A DNA stretch of 64,000 nucleotides from Martinezella rhizogenes (GCF_027460065.1 NZ_JAPYZZ010000010.1:117402-181401), one strand, 5' to 3'. Shown: positions 35,769 through 44,537, numbered from the stretch's first letter. Notes: generated from the letters alone by a model not told the origin. Translations and numbers: made by a program.

Positions 35769-36635
35769 CTATCGAATTCCTGATTTCATGAAGGATTGGA
35801 CGACCTGCCGCTGCAGCAGGACATAGAGAATGAGGATCGGCAGGCTCGCCATGGTCGATGCAGCCATCAGCGGTCCCCATTGAGTGCCCTCGGCTGTCAT
35901 GAACATCTGAATGCCAATCTGGACAACGCTGTTGTCCGGCGTTCGCGAAAGGAGAAGCGGCCAGAAATACTCATTCCAGGTGGAGATGAAGACGAGGATC
36001 GTCAGGGAGGCAATCATGCCCTGCAGGTTCGGTACGATTATTTCCCACAGAACCCGCCAGCCGCCCGCGCCGTCCATGCGCGCCGCCTCCAGCACTTCCT
36101 TGGGAAACGCCCGCATTGACTGTGTAAACAGCAATATGGCAAGCGCGCTGGCGAAATGCGGCAGGATCAGCGCCGTGAGGCTGTCCAGCAAACCGAGTCT
36201 GACAACGAGAAGATAGTTCGGGATCATCACGACCTGAAGCGGGATGAGCCAGGTCATCGCCATCAGTGCATAGACGAATTTATCAAACGGGAAACGGTAG
36301 CGGACGAACGCGTAAGCAGCCAGCAATCCCGTCAGAAGCTGGAATGCCGTGACGACGGTGGACACGATCACCGTGTTGACCAGCATGCTGCCGATCGGGA
36401 TCGCCTTGAGGGCGTAGGTGTAATTTTCGAGCGTTATCGCGCTTGGCCAGAATGTGTCGTCGAGCAGGGCGTTGGCCGGTCGCAGTGAACTGATGATCAT
36501 CCAGTAGACCGGGAAAAGACAAACCAGCGAAAGAACGATCATCACTGCGTGGCCAAGCGGCGTGCGAAGGCCTGTAGAAAACCGCTTTCGTGCGGGCGGT
36601 GAACCTGCTCGCGGCATTGTCACGTCAATTGTCAT
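35769..36635 (-). CDS. Sugar ABC permease (MalG-like), ATPase-less importer
   Basis: A 288-residue permease with six helices, coupling loop EAARMDGAGGWRVLWEIIVP and the C-terminal LYVLLQRQVVQSFMKSGIR tail. The open frame continues to a TTG at 36656, but the ATG 36635 fits the coupling with the upstream permease, whose stop lies 11 bases inside it. It is the distal gene of the importer block at 35769-38950. Confidence 0.9.
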   Translation of the reverse strand: MTIDVTMPRAGSPPARKRFSTGLRTPLGHAVMIVLSLVCLFPVYWMIISSLRPANALLDDTFWPSAITLENYTYALKAIPIGSMLVNTVIVSTVVTAFQLLTGLLAAYAFVRYRFPFDKFVYALMAMTWLIPLQVVMIPNYLLVVRLGLLDSLTALILPHFASALAILLFTQSMRAFPKEVLEAARMDGAGGWRVLWEIIVPNLQGMIASLTILVFISTWNEYFWPLLLSRTPDNSVVQIGIQMFMTAEGTQWGPLMAASTMASLPILILYVLLQRQVVQSFMKSGIR

Positions 36636-37569
36636 GGAAAGAATACCTGTCGACAAGACGCAGCAGCCCGAAGGCGAGAGCGCCGAAACCGAGGAAGAGG
36701 ATGATGGCGGCCGCCGAACTCCATCCGACCGACATGCTCGAAAAACCGAAGTCCCACAGGATATGGAAGATATTCGTGGTGGAACCGAGCGGGCCGCCCT
36801 GCGTGAGCACGACGATGTAGGAAAAGCTCCACTGCGCCCCGAGCAGGATGGTGATCATCACCAGAAACAGAATGGTGGAAGAGAGAAGCGGAAGCCGGAC
36901 ATCTCTTATGATCCCCCAACGGCTCGCGCCGTCCATTCGAGCAGCTTCGATCAGCGCCGGGTTGATATTGGCGTTTGCCGCCGCGAGAATGAGCGTCGAA
37001 AAACCGACGAGCTTCCAGCCTGTGATAAAGATGATCGTCCAGATCGCAATATCCGGATCCGTGAGAAACCGTATCGGCTCGAGACCCACAGATTTGATAA
37101 GCCTGTTCAAGACACCGTAGTCGGGGTCGAGAATCCAGCGCCAGACGGACGCGGCGACCACCGGTGCAATGATCATTGGAAGAAAGATGATCGCACGATA
37201 GATATTCCGATAGCGTCCCGATAGATCGTTCGTATAGATCGCCAGCGCAAGCGGCAGGATGACCGCGAGCGGCAACAGCCCAATGACATAAATACCGGTA
37301 TTCTGAACCGCCTGCCAGAACTTGGGCAGGGCGAATATATTGGTATAGTTCGACCAGCCGACGAACTTTACTGGTGCGCGGGGCAGCATGTTCCACTGGT
37401 GGAAACTCAGCCACAAGGCATCGAAGAGCGGCCAGTAGATCCAGACGAGAAACGTCACGGCGGCAGGGGCGATGTAAAGCCACGGCGCGATGGTTCGTCC
37501 CGCTATGGATCGTCCAAGGCGACGTCCGACGGGGGCAGAAGGTGATTGTGGGAAAGCGGCGGCGGTCAT
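36625..37569 (-). CDS. Sugar ABC permease (MalF-like), ATPase-less importer
   Basis: A 314-residue permease: first helix in PWLYIAPAAVTFLVWIYWPL, coupling loop IEAARMDGASRWGIIRDVRL and LTQGGPLGSTTNIFHILWD. The ATG 37569 (MTAAAFPQSP) lies close after the binding-protein gene. It overlaps the following permease gene, so the two subunits are made together. No ATPase gene accompanies this importer. Confidence 0.9.
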   Translation of the reverse strand: MTAAAFPQSPSAPVGRRLGRSIAGRTIAPWLYIAPAAVTFLVWIYWPLFDALWLSFHQWNMLPRAPVKFVGWSNYTNIFALPKFWQAVQNTGIYVIGLLPLAVILPLALAIYTNDLSGRYRNIYRAIIFLPMIIAPVVAASVWRWILDPDYGVLNRLIKSVGLEPIRFLTDPDIAIWTIIFITGWKLVGFSTLILAAANANINPALIEAARMDGASRWGIIRDVRLPLLSSTILFLVMITILLGAQWSFSYIVVLTQGGPLGSTTNIFHILWDFGFSSMSVGWSSAAAIILFLGFGALAFGLLRLVDRYSFHDN

Positions 37570-37633
37570 TTCACACCCATTTCGAGAAGGGGCCGCCGGG
37601 ACCTGACCCGGCGGCAAGGATCGCGAAATGCGA

Positions 37634-38950
37634 TCAGTTCATGACAAGGCCCTGCGCCTGCGCTTGCGCAGCCTTCATCGTCTCAGCAACGTCGGCCTTG
37701 CCGAAGACAGCGGTCTCTGTCGCATCCAGAAGGATTTTGGTGATCTGACGATAGTTCTGCCCAGGAAAGGCGACCCATTGATGAAGACGCTCCAGCTGCG
37801 CAAGGTTGGGGCGTACCATCGGGTTCTGCTTGACCCACTCGCCAAGATATTGCGGATCGTCGACAATATCCGGACGCAGCGGCAGATAACCGATTTCGGA
37901 GGTGATGACGGTGTAGCCACGTTTCGAGGTCAGGAATTTCATCAGTTCCCAGGCCGCCCGCTGTTTGGGCGGTTCCTGGCTGAAGATCATGAGGCCGCTG
38001 CCGGAGTTGGTCGGCGTCGAAGGCCTGTCGGCAAAGCCAGGCATCTGAGTCGCGCGCAGTTCAAACTTGCCGGCCGCTCCCTTGATCAGTGAGTTCTGCT
38101 GGGCCGACGTATTGAGCACCATGCCCAGTTGCCCGGACTTCATGGTCTCGATCATCACGTCGTTCGGCATGTTCTGGTAAGCGCCGGTCTCATGCAGATC
38201 GCGCAGCATCGAGATCGCCTGCACCGCAGCCGGCTCGCCGAAGGTAATCGTCTTGCGGTCCGCCGAAAGAACGCTGCCGCCATTCGATTGCAGAAGACCC
38301 TGCAGCGCCCAGTCGAAGCCGGCTGCGCCGCCGCCGGCGAGCGCGCCGTTGAAACCCTGCGCGCCGGTTTTTCCGCGAATGGCGACGGCCGCCGCCTTTA
38401 CCTGTTCCCACGTCTTCGGTGGCTGGTCGGGATCGAGACCCGCCTTGCGGAACAGGTCGGCATTGTAGAACAGAACCGGCGTGGAGAAGGTATAAGCGAG
38501 AGCATAAGTCTTGCCACCCAGCTGACCGAGCTTGATGCCGGCCGGGATCATGCCCGCAAAATGGTCGGCAAGCTCGTTTTGAGGGACAGTGTCCTCAAGG
38601 GTGACCGCGCCAAGATTGTCGGCGGAAAAGGCCAGGCCGTCGAAGATAACCTGGGCGACATCCGGCGCCTTGCCGGCGGCCATGTCACTTTGCAGACGGC
38701 TGGCCATGTCCTGCGCGGGGACAGCGACCCCCTCGACCTTGACATTCGGATTGGCCGCCATGAACTCACCGATGAGCTTTTTGGTGGCTTCGGCGCCAAT
38801 GCCGGCAGAGGCAAGATTGTAGTTGTAGAACGTGATTGTAACCGGCTTGTCGATGCTTGGGGCCGCGCTCTGGGCGTGAGCGGTTGCGCTCATCACGGCG
38901 CCGGCGACGACAAGCGACGAAAAACCTGCCAGGATATGTCTTCTCAACAT
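37634..38950 (-). CDS. Sugar ABC transporter substrate-binding protein, ATPase-less importer
   Basis: A 438-residue solute-binding protein of the UgpB/MalE class. The signal is MLRRHILAGFSSLVVAGAVM with cleavage near TAHAQ. Landmarks are ITFYNYNLAS, YALAYTFSTPVLFYNADLFR and GSGLMIFSQEP. The Shine-Dalgarno-like GAGGA is about 8 bases before 38950. It follows the metallophosphoesterase gene by 10 bases, so the importer starts with an enzyme gene. The ligand may be a phosphodiester such as glycerophosphodiester, judged from that neighbour only. Confidence 0.88.
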   Translation of the reverse strand: MLRRHILAGFSSLVVAGAVMSATAHAQSAAPSIDKPVTITFYNYNLASAGIGAEATKKLIGEFMAANPNVKVEGVAVPAQDMASRLQSDMAAGKAPDVAQVIFDGLAFSADNLGAVTLEDTVPQNELADHFAGMIPAGIKLGQLGGKTYALAYTFSTPVLFYNADLFRKAGLDPDQPPKTWEQVKAAAVAIRGKTGAQGFNGALAGGGAAGFDWALQGLLQSNGGSVLSADRKTITFGEPAAVQAISMLRDLHETGAYQNMPNDVMIETMKSGQLGMVLNTSAQQNSLIKGAAGKFELRATQMPGFADRPSTPTNSGSGLMIFSQEPPKQRAAWELMKFLTSKRGYTVITSEIGYLPLRPDIVDDPQYLGEWVKQNPMVRPNLAQLERLHQWVAFPGQNYRQITKILLDATETAVFGKADVAETMKAAQAQAQGLVMN

Positions 38951-38960
38951 GCTCAAATCC

Positions 38961-39821
38961 TCATTCGGCTGCAGCGGCAACGCGCTGGCGCTCGATTTCT
39001 GCGATGGCTGCAAGTGAATATACGTGTAGTTCCCGACGTTCTGCGGGCTGCGGTATGAAGGAGACCGTCAGGCCGGACGGACGCAGCTTGCAGAGTGCGA
39101 AGCCCGAACCGCTGACCATCCGCAGGTTTTTATGAAACTGCAGAACGTCGGTTGCTGCATGCTGGCCCATGCCGACGATCAGCGGGATGCCATACCAGCT
39201 CGACACGCGATCGAAATGAATGTGGCCGGAAACGATCCCGACGACGTTTCGATCCTTGAGAAGATCGCGCAATAGGATCGTGTCGGCGCAGGCGAAGGTT
39301 TCCCATTGGCCTTCGACATCGTCTTCATCCAGGGCAGGGCCATGATGCATGACCAGAAGCTTCGGCAGGTCGTTTTCGCTAAGCTTCGCCTTGAGCCATT
39401 CAACCTGACCGTCCTCGAAGCCGCCGCCGATACGGTTTGGGAGCGAGGAATCAAGCACGATGACATGAAGGCCGTTGATCACCTCATCGTGGTCGTAGGG
39501 CTTCAGAAGTTCGGAATCCCGGCCAACAACACTCTTGTAGAAATTCTCGCGGTTGTCGTGGTTTCCCAGCCCGAAAAGCACCGGTATGTCGAGGTCGGCT
39601 TCGCGGAAAATCCGCTTCAGTTCTTCGTAATCGGTCATGTCGCCGCGATTGACGAGATCGCCGCTGGCGACAATAAAATCGGGCTTCGGCACGATGGAAC
39701 TGATATCGGAAAGGATCGACTTGAGCGTCGCCGAGGTGTCGGAGAAAAGATGATCATCGGGAATGTCAGGGTTTCCGACATGAATATCGGTCAGATGCAC
39801 GAAGGTAGGTTGTTTCGTCAT
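38961..39821 (-). CDS. Calcineurin-like metallophosphoesterase (CpdA/GpdQ-like)
   Basis: A 286-residue two-metal phosphoesterase with the full motif set: LTDIHVG, SGDLVNRGD, GLGNHDN, VMHHGP and SGHIHFD. The class includes cyclic-nucleotide and glycerophosphodiester phosphodiesterases of the cytoplasm. It heads an operon with the importer genes. It is divergent from the TetR gene at 39933 with 110 bases between. I start at 39821 (MTKQPTFVHLTDIH) although the ribosome site is weak; the longer frame from 39914 crosses the operator. Confidence 0.88.
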   Translation of the reverse strand: MTKQPTFVHLTDIHVGNPDIPDDHLFSDTSATLKSILSDISSIVPKPDFIVASGDLVNRGDMTDYEELKRIFREADLDIPVLFGLGNHDNRENFYKSVVGRDSELLKPYDHDEVINGLHVIVLDSSLPNRIGGGFEDGQVEWLKAKLSENDLPKLLVMHHGPALDEDDVEGQWETFACADTILLRDLLKDRNVVGIVSGHIHFDRVSSWYGIPLIVGMGQHAATDVLQFHKNLRMVSGSGFALCKLRPSGLTVSFIPQPAERRELHVYSLAAIAEIERQRVAAAAE

Positions 39822-39918
39822 GATGAAATCCGTTTGCCGCGCTTGGCGTTTTACCGTGTTTGAGAAAGCCGGTTGCCCGTCTGCGGAAATTTTGTTACCA
39901 ACACTCCATGACATTGAG

Positions 39919-39930
39919 ATGAACGTTCAT
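39919..39930. promoter_or_regulatory. TetR operator between phosphoesterase and TetR genes
   Basis: ATGAACGTTCAT, a perfect 12-bp palindrome ending 2 bases before the TetR start codon. TGAACGTTCA is a common core for TetR-type operators. Binding here would block both divergent transcripts. Confidence 0.55.
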
Positions 39931-39932
39931 TC

Positions 39933-40502
39933 ATGACCAAGATGCTAGAACCCCGGATACGTATTCTGAATGCGGCGACACGGCTTTTCGTTGAAAACGG
40001 GCTGCAATCGCCGATGGCGCTGATTGCCAAAACCGCAGAGGTTTCAACGGGATCGGTCTATAATCACTTTCCTTCCAAGGAAGGCTTGATCCTTGAGGTC
40101 TGCAGGCAGCTTGCGCAGACGATGGAGGAAATACTCGTCCATCCGATCGACCGATCTATCCCTTATAAGGAGCGCGTCGATGCCTATGTCGGAGCTTATA
40201 TCGACTTCATCTGGGCAGATGCCGATCGCGCAGGGCTCTATGACTACCTCTTCAGTTCACCGGCCATCCCGCTTGAGGAACTGGCGGTGATTTTCGACAA
40301 GGTGACGGAACATAGCATCGCTGTTTTCTCCGAGGCGCAGGAAGGCGGCCCCGGCTGGGGAATTTCGCCGCAACTGGCCGGATCCTTCGTGCGCGGCGCC
40401 ATCCGAAACACGTTGAAGCGCCATCGAGCGACCGGAGATGATATGAATGACGCGCAGCGGGCCGGAATCATGCGCATGTGTTGGAACGCATTAACCCCAT
40501 AA
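39933..40502 (+). CDS. TetR-family regulator, divergent from importer/phosphoesterase operon
   Basis: A 189-residue TetR protein: HTH in QSPMALIAKTAEVSTGSVYNHFPSKEGL, with the GSVYNHF recognition helix. No ribosome site is visible before either candidate start (39933 or 39942), because the palindromic operator fills that position. The message may be leaderless or poorly translated. It probably represses the operon at 39821 and itself. Confidence 0.87.
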   Translation: MTKMLEPRIRILNAATRLFVENGLQSPMALIAKTAEVSTGSVYNHFPSKEGLILEVCRQLAQTMEEILVHPIDRSIPYKERVDAYVGAYIDFIWADADRAGLYDYLFSSPAIPLEELAVIFDKVTEHSIAVFSEAQEGGPGWGISPQLAGSFVRGAIRNTLKRHRATGDDMNDAQRAGIMRMCWNALTP

Positions 40503-40553
40503 TTATCGCAGCTTGGCCAGACATGCTTATGCGCCGTCTTCCCTGCTGCAAAA

Positions 40554-40584
40554 AACGTTATGCCCTGTAATCAGGCATAACGTT
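40554..40584 (-). terminator. Rho-independent terminator of the FG-GAP/AroE-like operon
   Basis: AACGTTATGC plus CTG pairs with CAG plus GCATAACGTT (13 bp with one bulged C, loop TAAT). On the minus strand it is followed by a run of T residues (the A run at 40550-40555). It lies between the convergent TetR and AroE-like genes and may also stop plus-strand transcripts. Confidence 0.75.
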
Positions 40585-40605
40585 CGTTACGAAGTCGAAA
40601 CGCAG

Positions 40606-41415
40606 CTAAGCCCAAAGCTCACAGATATGATCAACGGTGAGGTCCGCTTGACCGGTGATCATATGCATGCCGGAGTGGGTTTCGACACCCTTTGCCGCGG
40701 CGAGCGCGAGAAGCCGGGTGGTCTCCGGCTGGGCAATGACTTCGGCCATTGTCATTCCCGGCTGAAGCAAGCCCGCATCCAGCGGAAGCGCGTCCGTGTC
40801 GTGCAGGCCGAGCGATGTCGCATTAACGACGAGCTGGCCAGCTTCCGGCTCGGGTCTGCCTGCTTTGGCGAGCTTCCGCCCGAAGTCGGCATTGATGGTC
40901 TCGGCCAGCGCTTCAGCCTTGTCGACGGTCCGATTTGATATCGTGATGCTATTGGCACCTGCCTCGACGAGTGCAAACGCTATGGCGACCGATGCGCCGC
41001 CGGCTCCGACGATCAGCGCATCGCGGCCTTTGATCGTGATCTCCCTGGACTGGAGACCGCGCACAAAGCCCCTGCCGTCAAATTGGTAGCCGCGGAAGCT
41101 GCCATCCCTCTCGCGGCGCACGAGATTGACGGCGCCAACGCGGGCCGCAACCGGATCGAGACTGTCGCACAGATCGATGGCGGTCTGCTTGTGGGGCAGG
41201 GTAATGCCGAACCCCACAAGGTTCGGCATAGCCTTCAGGCCGGCCCAGATCGTGGGCAGATCCTTTGCAGGAACATGAAGCGGTACGGAGACGATATCCG
41301 CTCCCCGTGCCGCAAAGAGCGGATTGACCGCCGCCGGCGTCTTGGCCTGGGCGATCGGGTCGCCGATGATGCCGATAAGCTTGGTCGTTCCGCGAATGCT
41401 GACGCCGGTTACCAC
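40606..41415 (-). CDS. Shikimate dehydrogenase-like protein, copy 2
   Basis: A 269-residue AroE-family protein with a GTG start (41415) that lies inside the last codons of the FG-GAP gene; AGGAA precedes it. The catalytic lysine is in GITLPHKQTAI and the aspartate in GYQFDGRGFVRGL; the Rossmann loop is LIVGAGGASVAIA. The SxS substrate motif is replaced by AQAKTPAAVN, as in copy 1 at 25222 (QVQTPRLIN). It is not the biosynthetic enzyme by this criterion. The dinucleotide-preference loop after the second strand (ISNRTVDKAEAL) suits NADP. Confidence 0.86.
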   Translation of the reverse strand: MVTGVSIRGTTKLIGIIGDPIAQAKTPAAVNPLFAARGADIVSVPLHVPAKDLPTIWAGLKAMPNLVGFGITLPHKQTAIDLCDSLDPVAARVGAVNLVRRERDGSFRGYQFDGRGFVRGLQSREITIKGRDALIVGAGGASVAIAFALVEAGANSITISNRTVDKAEALAETINADFGRKLAKAGRPEPEAGQLVVNATSLGLHDTDALPLDAGLLQPGMTMAEVIAQPETTRLLALAAAKGVETHSGMHMITGQADLTVDHICELWA

Positions 41416-43382
41416 GACAGTTCCTCGCGCTTGAGCCAGACGATGCTGCCGTCCTCGATGCCGACGATAAGGTCGAGCACGCCGCGACCAGCCCAGTCGA
41501 CGACTTCCGGGGAGGCGACATGCATCGCCATCTGAATGGTCTCGTCCCGATGCTTGATCGGGATTGGCAAGGCAAAACGCGGTTCTTGCGGTGTCCCAAC
41601 ATTACGCGCGTAGAAAAGGCCGGCCTGCTTGGTCGTATTGCGCGGCGCACCGGTTTTCGGATCCGGCGGCACGCAGGCGCGGGCATGGGTGCCGAAGATC
41701 AGATCGGTGCGGCCAGTGCCTTCCCAATCGCAAAAGCAAAGCTTCACACGACCGCGTCCACCGCCGACATCCACGGTGAACCGCATGGCGTCACCGTTTT
41801 CCCATTGGAGAAAACGCTTGTCGACGAGTTCCGTATCCGAGGCCTTTCTCCAGTCGCTGAGGACGCCGTCTTCATCCAATGCGACATAGTGAAGGTCGCC
41901 GTCCCCGAGCCAGTCGACGACAGCCGGTCTAACGCGCCAGACTGTCTTCAGCCGCTTGCCTCTGTAAGTGAGGAATTCCTCTTCGCCAAAGCGCGGGGGA
42001 ATCGTCTTTTCGCCGGTATTGCGGAACAGACGGTGCCTGCCGGTCACGTCGCTGACGAGAATGTCCATGCTGCCGTTGCCGGTCCAGTCGGCCAGTGTCG
42101 GGCAGGAATAGCCGAACATTTTCTCCGAAGGTCCTTGGATCGAACCGGTCAGGCCGGCCGCAAGCCGGATCGGCGTCTCACCGCCCTTCAGCATGACTTC
42201 CTTGTCGAGATAGATGGTGCCGTCTTTTTCGCGGCTCTGGTAGAAGAGAAGTTCACCGGTACTGTTACCGACAACCAGATCGTAGTGGCCGTCACCGCTA
42301 AAATCGTAGGCTGCGGGGCTTGGCAGAATGCCGGCATGGATCAGGGGCTTCGTCGTCTCGATTCTGCCGCGCTGTTCGAAACGAGGAAGACCGTCCTCGC
42401 CATCGCCGACATTTTTGAGGAAGCTGATATAGCCGTCCTCTGCGCCGTACAGGATATCCTCGCGGCCGTCGCCATCCCAATCCACCACACAGGGCAGGTG
42501 GATGCATTGTTCGAGTTCCAGCACCTTGTCATCGATGGTGCGGATCAGGCTGGTCGGCTCGAACGTCCCGTCTTCGCGTTGTCTTGCGATATGCAAGATA
42601 TTCCAGAACTCGCCCGCAATGATGCTCTGACGCTCCGCGCCGAAGCGGCCGAAGGCAGGAGCAAGCTGGCCATAGACCTCGAGCGGTGTTTCGCCGGCGA
42701 TGAGGGCGTGTCCCTTTTCCAGCACGGGAGCCGCGAGCGTGCCACTGTTTTTGAAAGCGTAGAGAAATCCGCGCAGCGGACCGCCCAGCCAGCGGTCGGC
42801 ATCGTCATATCCGCGATATCCTTCGTCATTCCATTCCAGACCATTCGGCCAGTAGTCATTCCAATAGTCGCTGCCGACGATCAGTTCATCCACGCCGTCG
42901 CCATCAATGTCGTGGAAGCGGGCCATGTGGAAATACTCGTTGCCCTTGACCCAGTCGGCGTCCAGATCGAGCCTGACAGGATCGCCAAATTTCGGCGCTC
43001 CCTTCACGCCAATATTGGGGAAGACGTAGATCTGCTTACGCAGACGAGATGTCGAGACGAGGTGGAACGTATCGCCATCCCGGACCGCCGTCACGTAACC
43101 GCGCACACCTTCGACCAGTTCTTCCTCACCCAAAACAGGCGTGCCGTCGGAGTTTGTTCCGATCTGGCGACGCAGAAAGACACGACCGTCATAACAGGCG
43201 TCCCATGCTGAAATCAGCATATCCTTCGTGCCGGTGCCGCTCCAGTCCACAATCTCGACGCAGGTGATGATGCGTCCGGCGACCGCCGCCGACTTTACGT
43301 CAGGATGATATTCCAATGCTTCCGAGCCATAGTTCGGGCCATGCCAAACGGTGGCGTCGTCCTCCCATCGAGTCACGCTCAT
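41409..43382 (-). CDS. FG-GAP/VCBS-repeat beta-propeller protein without signal peptide
   Basis: A 657-residue protein built of at least eight repeats with the core D-W/I/F-x-G-x-G-x-x-D-hydrophobic: at about residues 46 (DWSGTGTKDMLIS), 158 (DIDGDGVDELIVG), 301 (DWDGDGREDILYG), 360 (DFSGDGHYDLVVG), 432 (DWTGNGSMDILVS), 490, 552 (DWEGTGRTDLIFG) and 629 (DWAGRGVLDLIVG). Several are calcium-binding DxDGDG loops. Such propellers are usually secreted, yet this one starts MSVTRWEDDATVWHGPNYGS with no signal peptide. The ATG 43382 has GGGAGGG upstream; the longer frame (43649) has none. It overlaps the AroE-like gene by 7 bases. The function is unknown; a propeller enzyme such as a rhamnogalacturonan-lyase-like or sugar-binding protein is possible. 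Confidence 0.85.
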   Translation of the reverse strand: MSVTRWEDDATVWHGPNYGSEALEYHPDVKSAAVAGRIITCVEIVDWSGTGTKDMLISAWDACYDGRVFLRRQIGTNSDGTPVLGEEELVEGVRGYVTAVRDGDTFHLVSTSRLRKQIYVFPNIGVKGAPKFGDPVRLDLDADWVKGNEYFHMARFHDIDGDGVDELIVGSDYWNDYWPNGLEWNDEGYRGYDDADRWLGGPLRGFLYAFKNSGTLAAPVLEKGHALIAGETPLEVYGQLAPAFGRFGAERQSIIAGEFWNILHIARQREDGTFEPTSLIRTIDDKVLELEQCIHLPCVVDWDGDGREDILYGAEDGYISFLKNVGDGEDGLPRFEQRGRIETTKPLIHAGILPSPAAYDFSGDGHYDLVVGNSTGELLFYQSREKDGTIYLDKEVMLKGGETPIRLAAGLTGSIQGPSEKMFGYSCPTLADWTGNGSMDILVSDVTGRHRLFRNTGEKTIPPRFGEEEFLTYRGKRLKTVWRVRPAVVDWLGDGDLHYVALDEDGVLSDWRKASDTELVDKRFLQWENGDAMRFTVDVGGGRGRVKLCFCDWEGTGRTDLIFGTHARACVPPDPKTGAPRNTTKQAGLFYARNVGTPQEPRFALPIPIKHRDETIQMAMHVASPEVVDWAGRGVLDLIVGIEDGSIVWLKREELSW

Positions 43383-43401
43383 CGCGAGCCCTCCCTCTAA
43401 A

Positions 43402-43433
43402 AAATAAATGGAAATGATTTCTAAAACGAAAAA
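43402..43433. promoter_or_regulatory. IclR-type box before FG-GAP operon
   Basis: A 32-base AT-rich element beginning AAATAAATGGAAATGATTTC, with the core GGAA-N5-TTCT (43410-43422). 27 of its 32 positions match the element at 44693. The rest of the 330-base gap (43434-43712) holds only the hairpin at 43618. Confidence 0.55.
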
Positions 43434-43617
43434 AGCTTTCAAATCTAGCAAAAAATCGGCTGTAGCCTTTTTTTCATAGAATACGCGTGCTCGGACCTCG
43501 AGGAACGGCGATGAAAAAGTGATGAGGCGTATTTGTTTGTGGTTAAAAAACGCGATGGCCGCGAACACGCCAAGCCCGTCTATTTCAGGACGATAAAGTG
43601 CGAGGGGTGCGGCCTCT

Positions 43618-43645
43618 TCCCACGGCAACGATAATGGCCGTGGGA
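43618..43645 (-). terminator. Stem-loop after second IclR gene
   Basis: TCCCACGGC and its complement (9 bp) around a 10-base loop, about 70 bases past the IclR stop. It lacks a T run on either strand, so termination strength is doubtful. Confidence 0.4.
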
Positions 43646-43712
43646 GCAATTCTGGCGGAATGAGCCTGCAGAGTGGCGCGCGATCCTGGATGGCGCGGTG
43701 AGGTATAAGAAG

Positions 43713-44537
43713 CTACCTCACTGCCCCCGATGCAACATGCAATGGGGTCATTGTGCGCTGACGAACCCGCAGAGGCCAGATATCACTCAGTTCCGCCGCT
43801 GCCTTGTGGAGTGCACGGGTCAGGTCTGGCCAGCGGTCTTCTGTTATTCGCATGAGAGGTCCTGCCACGGAAATCGTTCCAGCCACGGGGGCATTTGCAT
43901 CGGCACGTGCCCGAAACGGAACAGCAATTGCTGCGGTCCCAGCCTCTCCTTCTTCAACCGAGGTCGCAAAGCCCCGTTCTCGAGTTTCATTTAGCCTAAC
44001 TCTCAATTCATCGATTGACCGAGCAGAATTGGGGCCGAGCTTTCGTTTTGCCGTGAAGCCGCGGGAATAGACGATCTCCAGCGCCTGTTCTTCGGGCAAA
44101 GTGGAAAGCCATGCCTTCCCGTTCGCGGTTGCGTGGAGGACAATTTCATGTCCCATGTCCGGGTCATATCGAAGGCCGGTTGTTGCGCCTTGCGCCCGTG
44201 CCACCCATACGAGATCCTGACCTTCCACGATGGCCAGGCGACAATATTCCTGCGTTTCCGCCGCCAAACGATTCAAAACCGACTGGACCACATCAGGTAC
44301 GTTTCGCGCATCAAGATTGCGGAACGCCAGCGCACTTAATCGAAGTGAAAGGGCATAGTTTTGGCTTGCGGCATCCTGGATCACCCATCCATGGGCAATC
44401 AGAGTCGTCAACAGCCGGTGCACTGCACTCGCAGGCATATCAAGGCGTCCAGCGAGGTCGGATAGCTCAATCGATCCTGCTTCTGTAGCCAACACTTCCA
44501 GAAGCGTCAGGCATCGTGATACGGCAGCGACTGTCAA
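43713..44537 (-). CDS. IclR-family transcription regulator, second
   Basis: A 274-residue IclR protein: winged helix-turn-helix IELSDLAGRLDMPASAVHRL, effector domain with VLHATANGKAWLSTLP, GFATSVEEGEAGTAAIAVPF and GTISVAGPL. It closely parallels the regulator at 32692 in layout. It lies between the FG-GAP operon (same strand, downstream) and the divergent PfkB kinase gene, each preceded by a matching box (43402 and 44693), so these are its probable targets. Confidence 0.9.
   Translation of the reverse strand: MTVAAVSRCLTLLEVLATEAGSIELSDLAGRLDMPASAVHRLLTTLIAHGWVIQDAASQNYALSLRLSALAFRNLDARNVPDVVQSVLNRLAAETQEYCRLAIVEGQDLVWVARAQGATTGLRYDPDMGHEIVLHATANGKAWLSTLPEEQALEIVYSRGFTAKRKLGPNSARSIDELRVRLNETRERGFATSVEEGEAGTAAIAVPFRARADANAPVAGTISVAGPLMRITEDRWPDLTRALHKAAAELSDIWPLRVRQRTMTPLHVASGAVR

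Noticed and set aside
41520..43211. Long plus-strand open frame of 563 codons
   Set aside because: It is the mirror of the FG-GAP gene. GC-rich codons leave the antisense strand open; no domain and no ribosome site.
43434..43617. Possible small regulatory RNA between FG-GAP and second IclR genes
   Set aside because: Only one hairpin without promoter or T-tail was visible; this is not enough to call an RNA gene.
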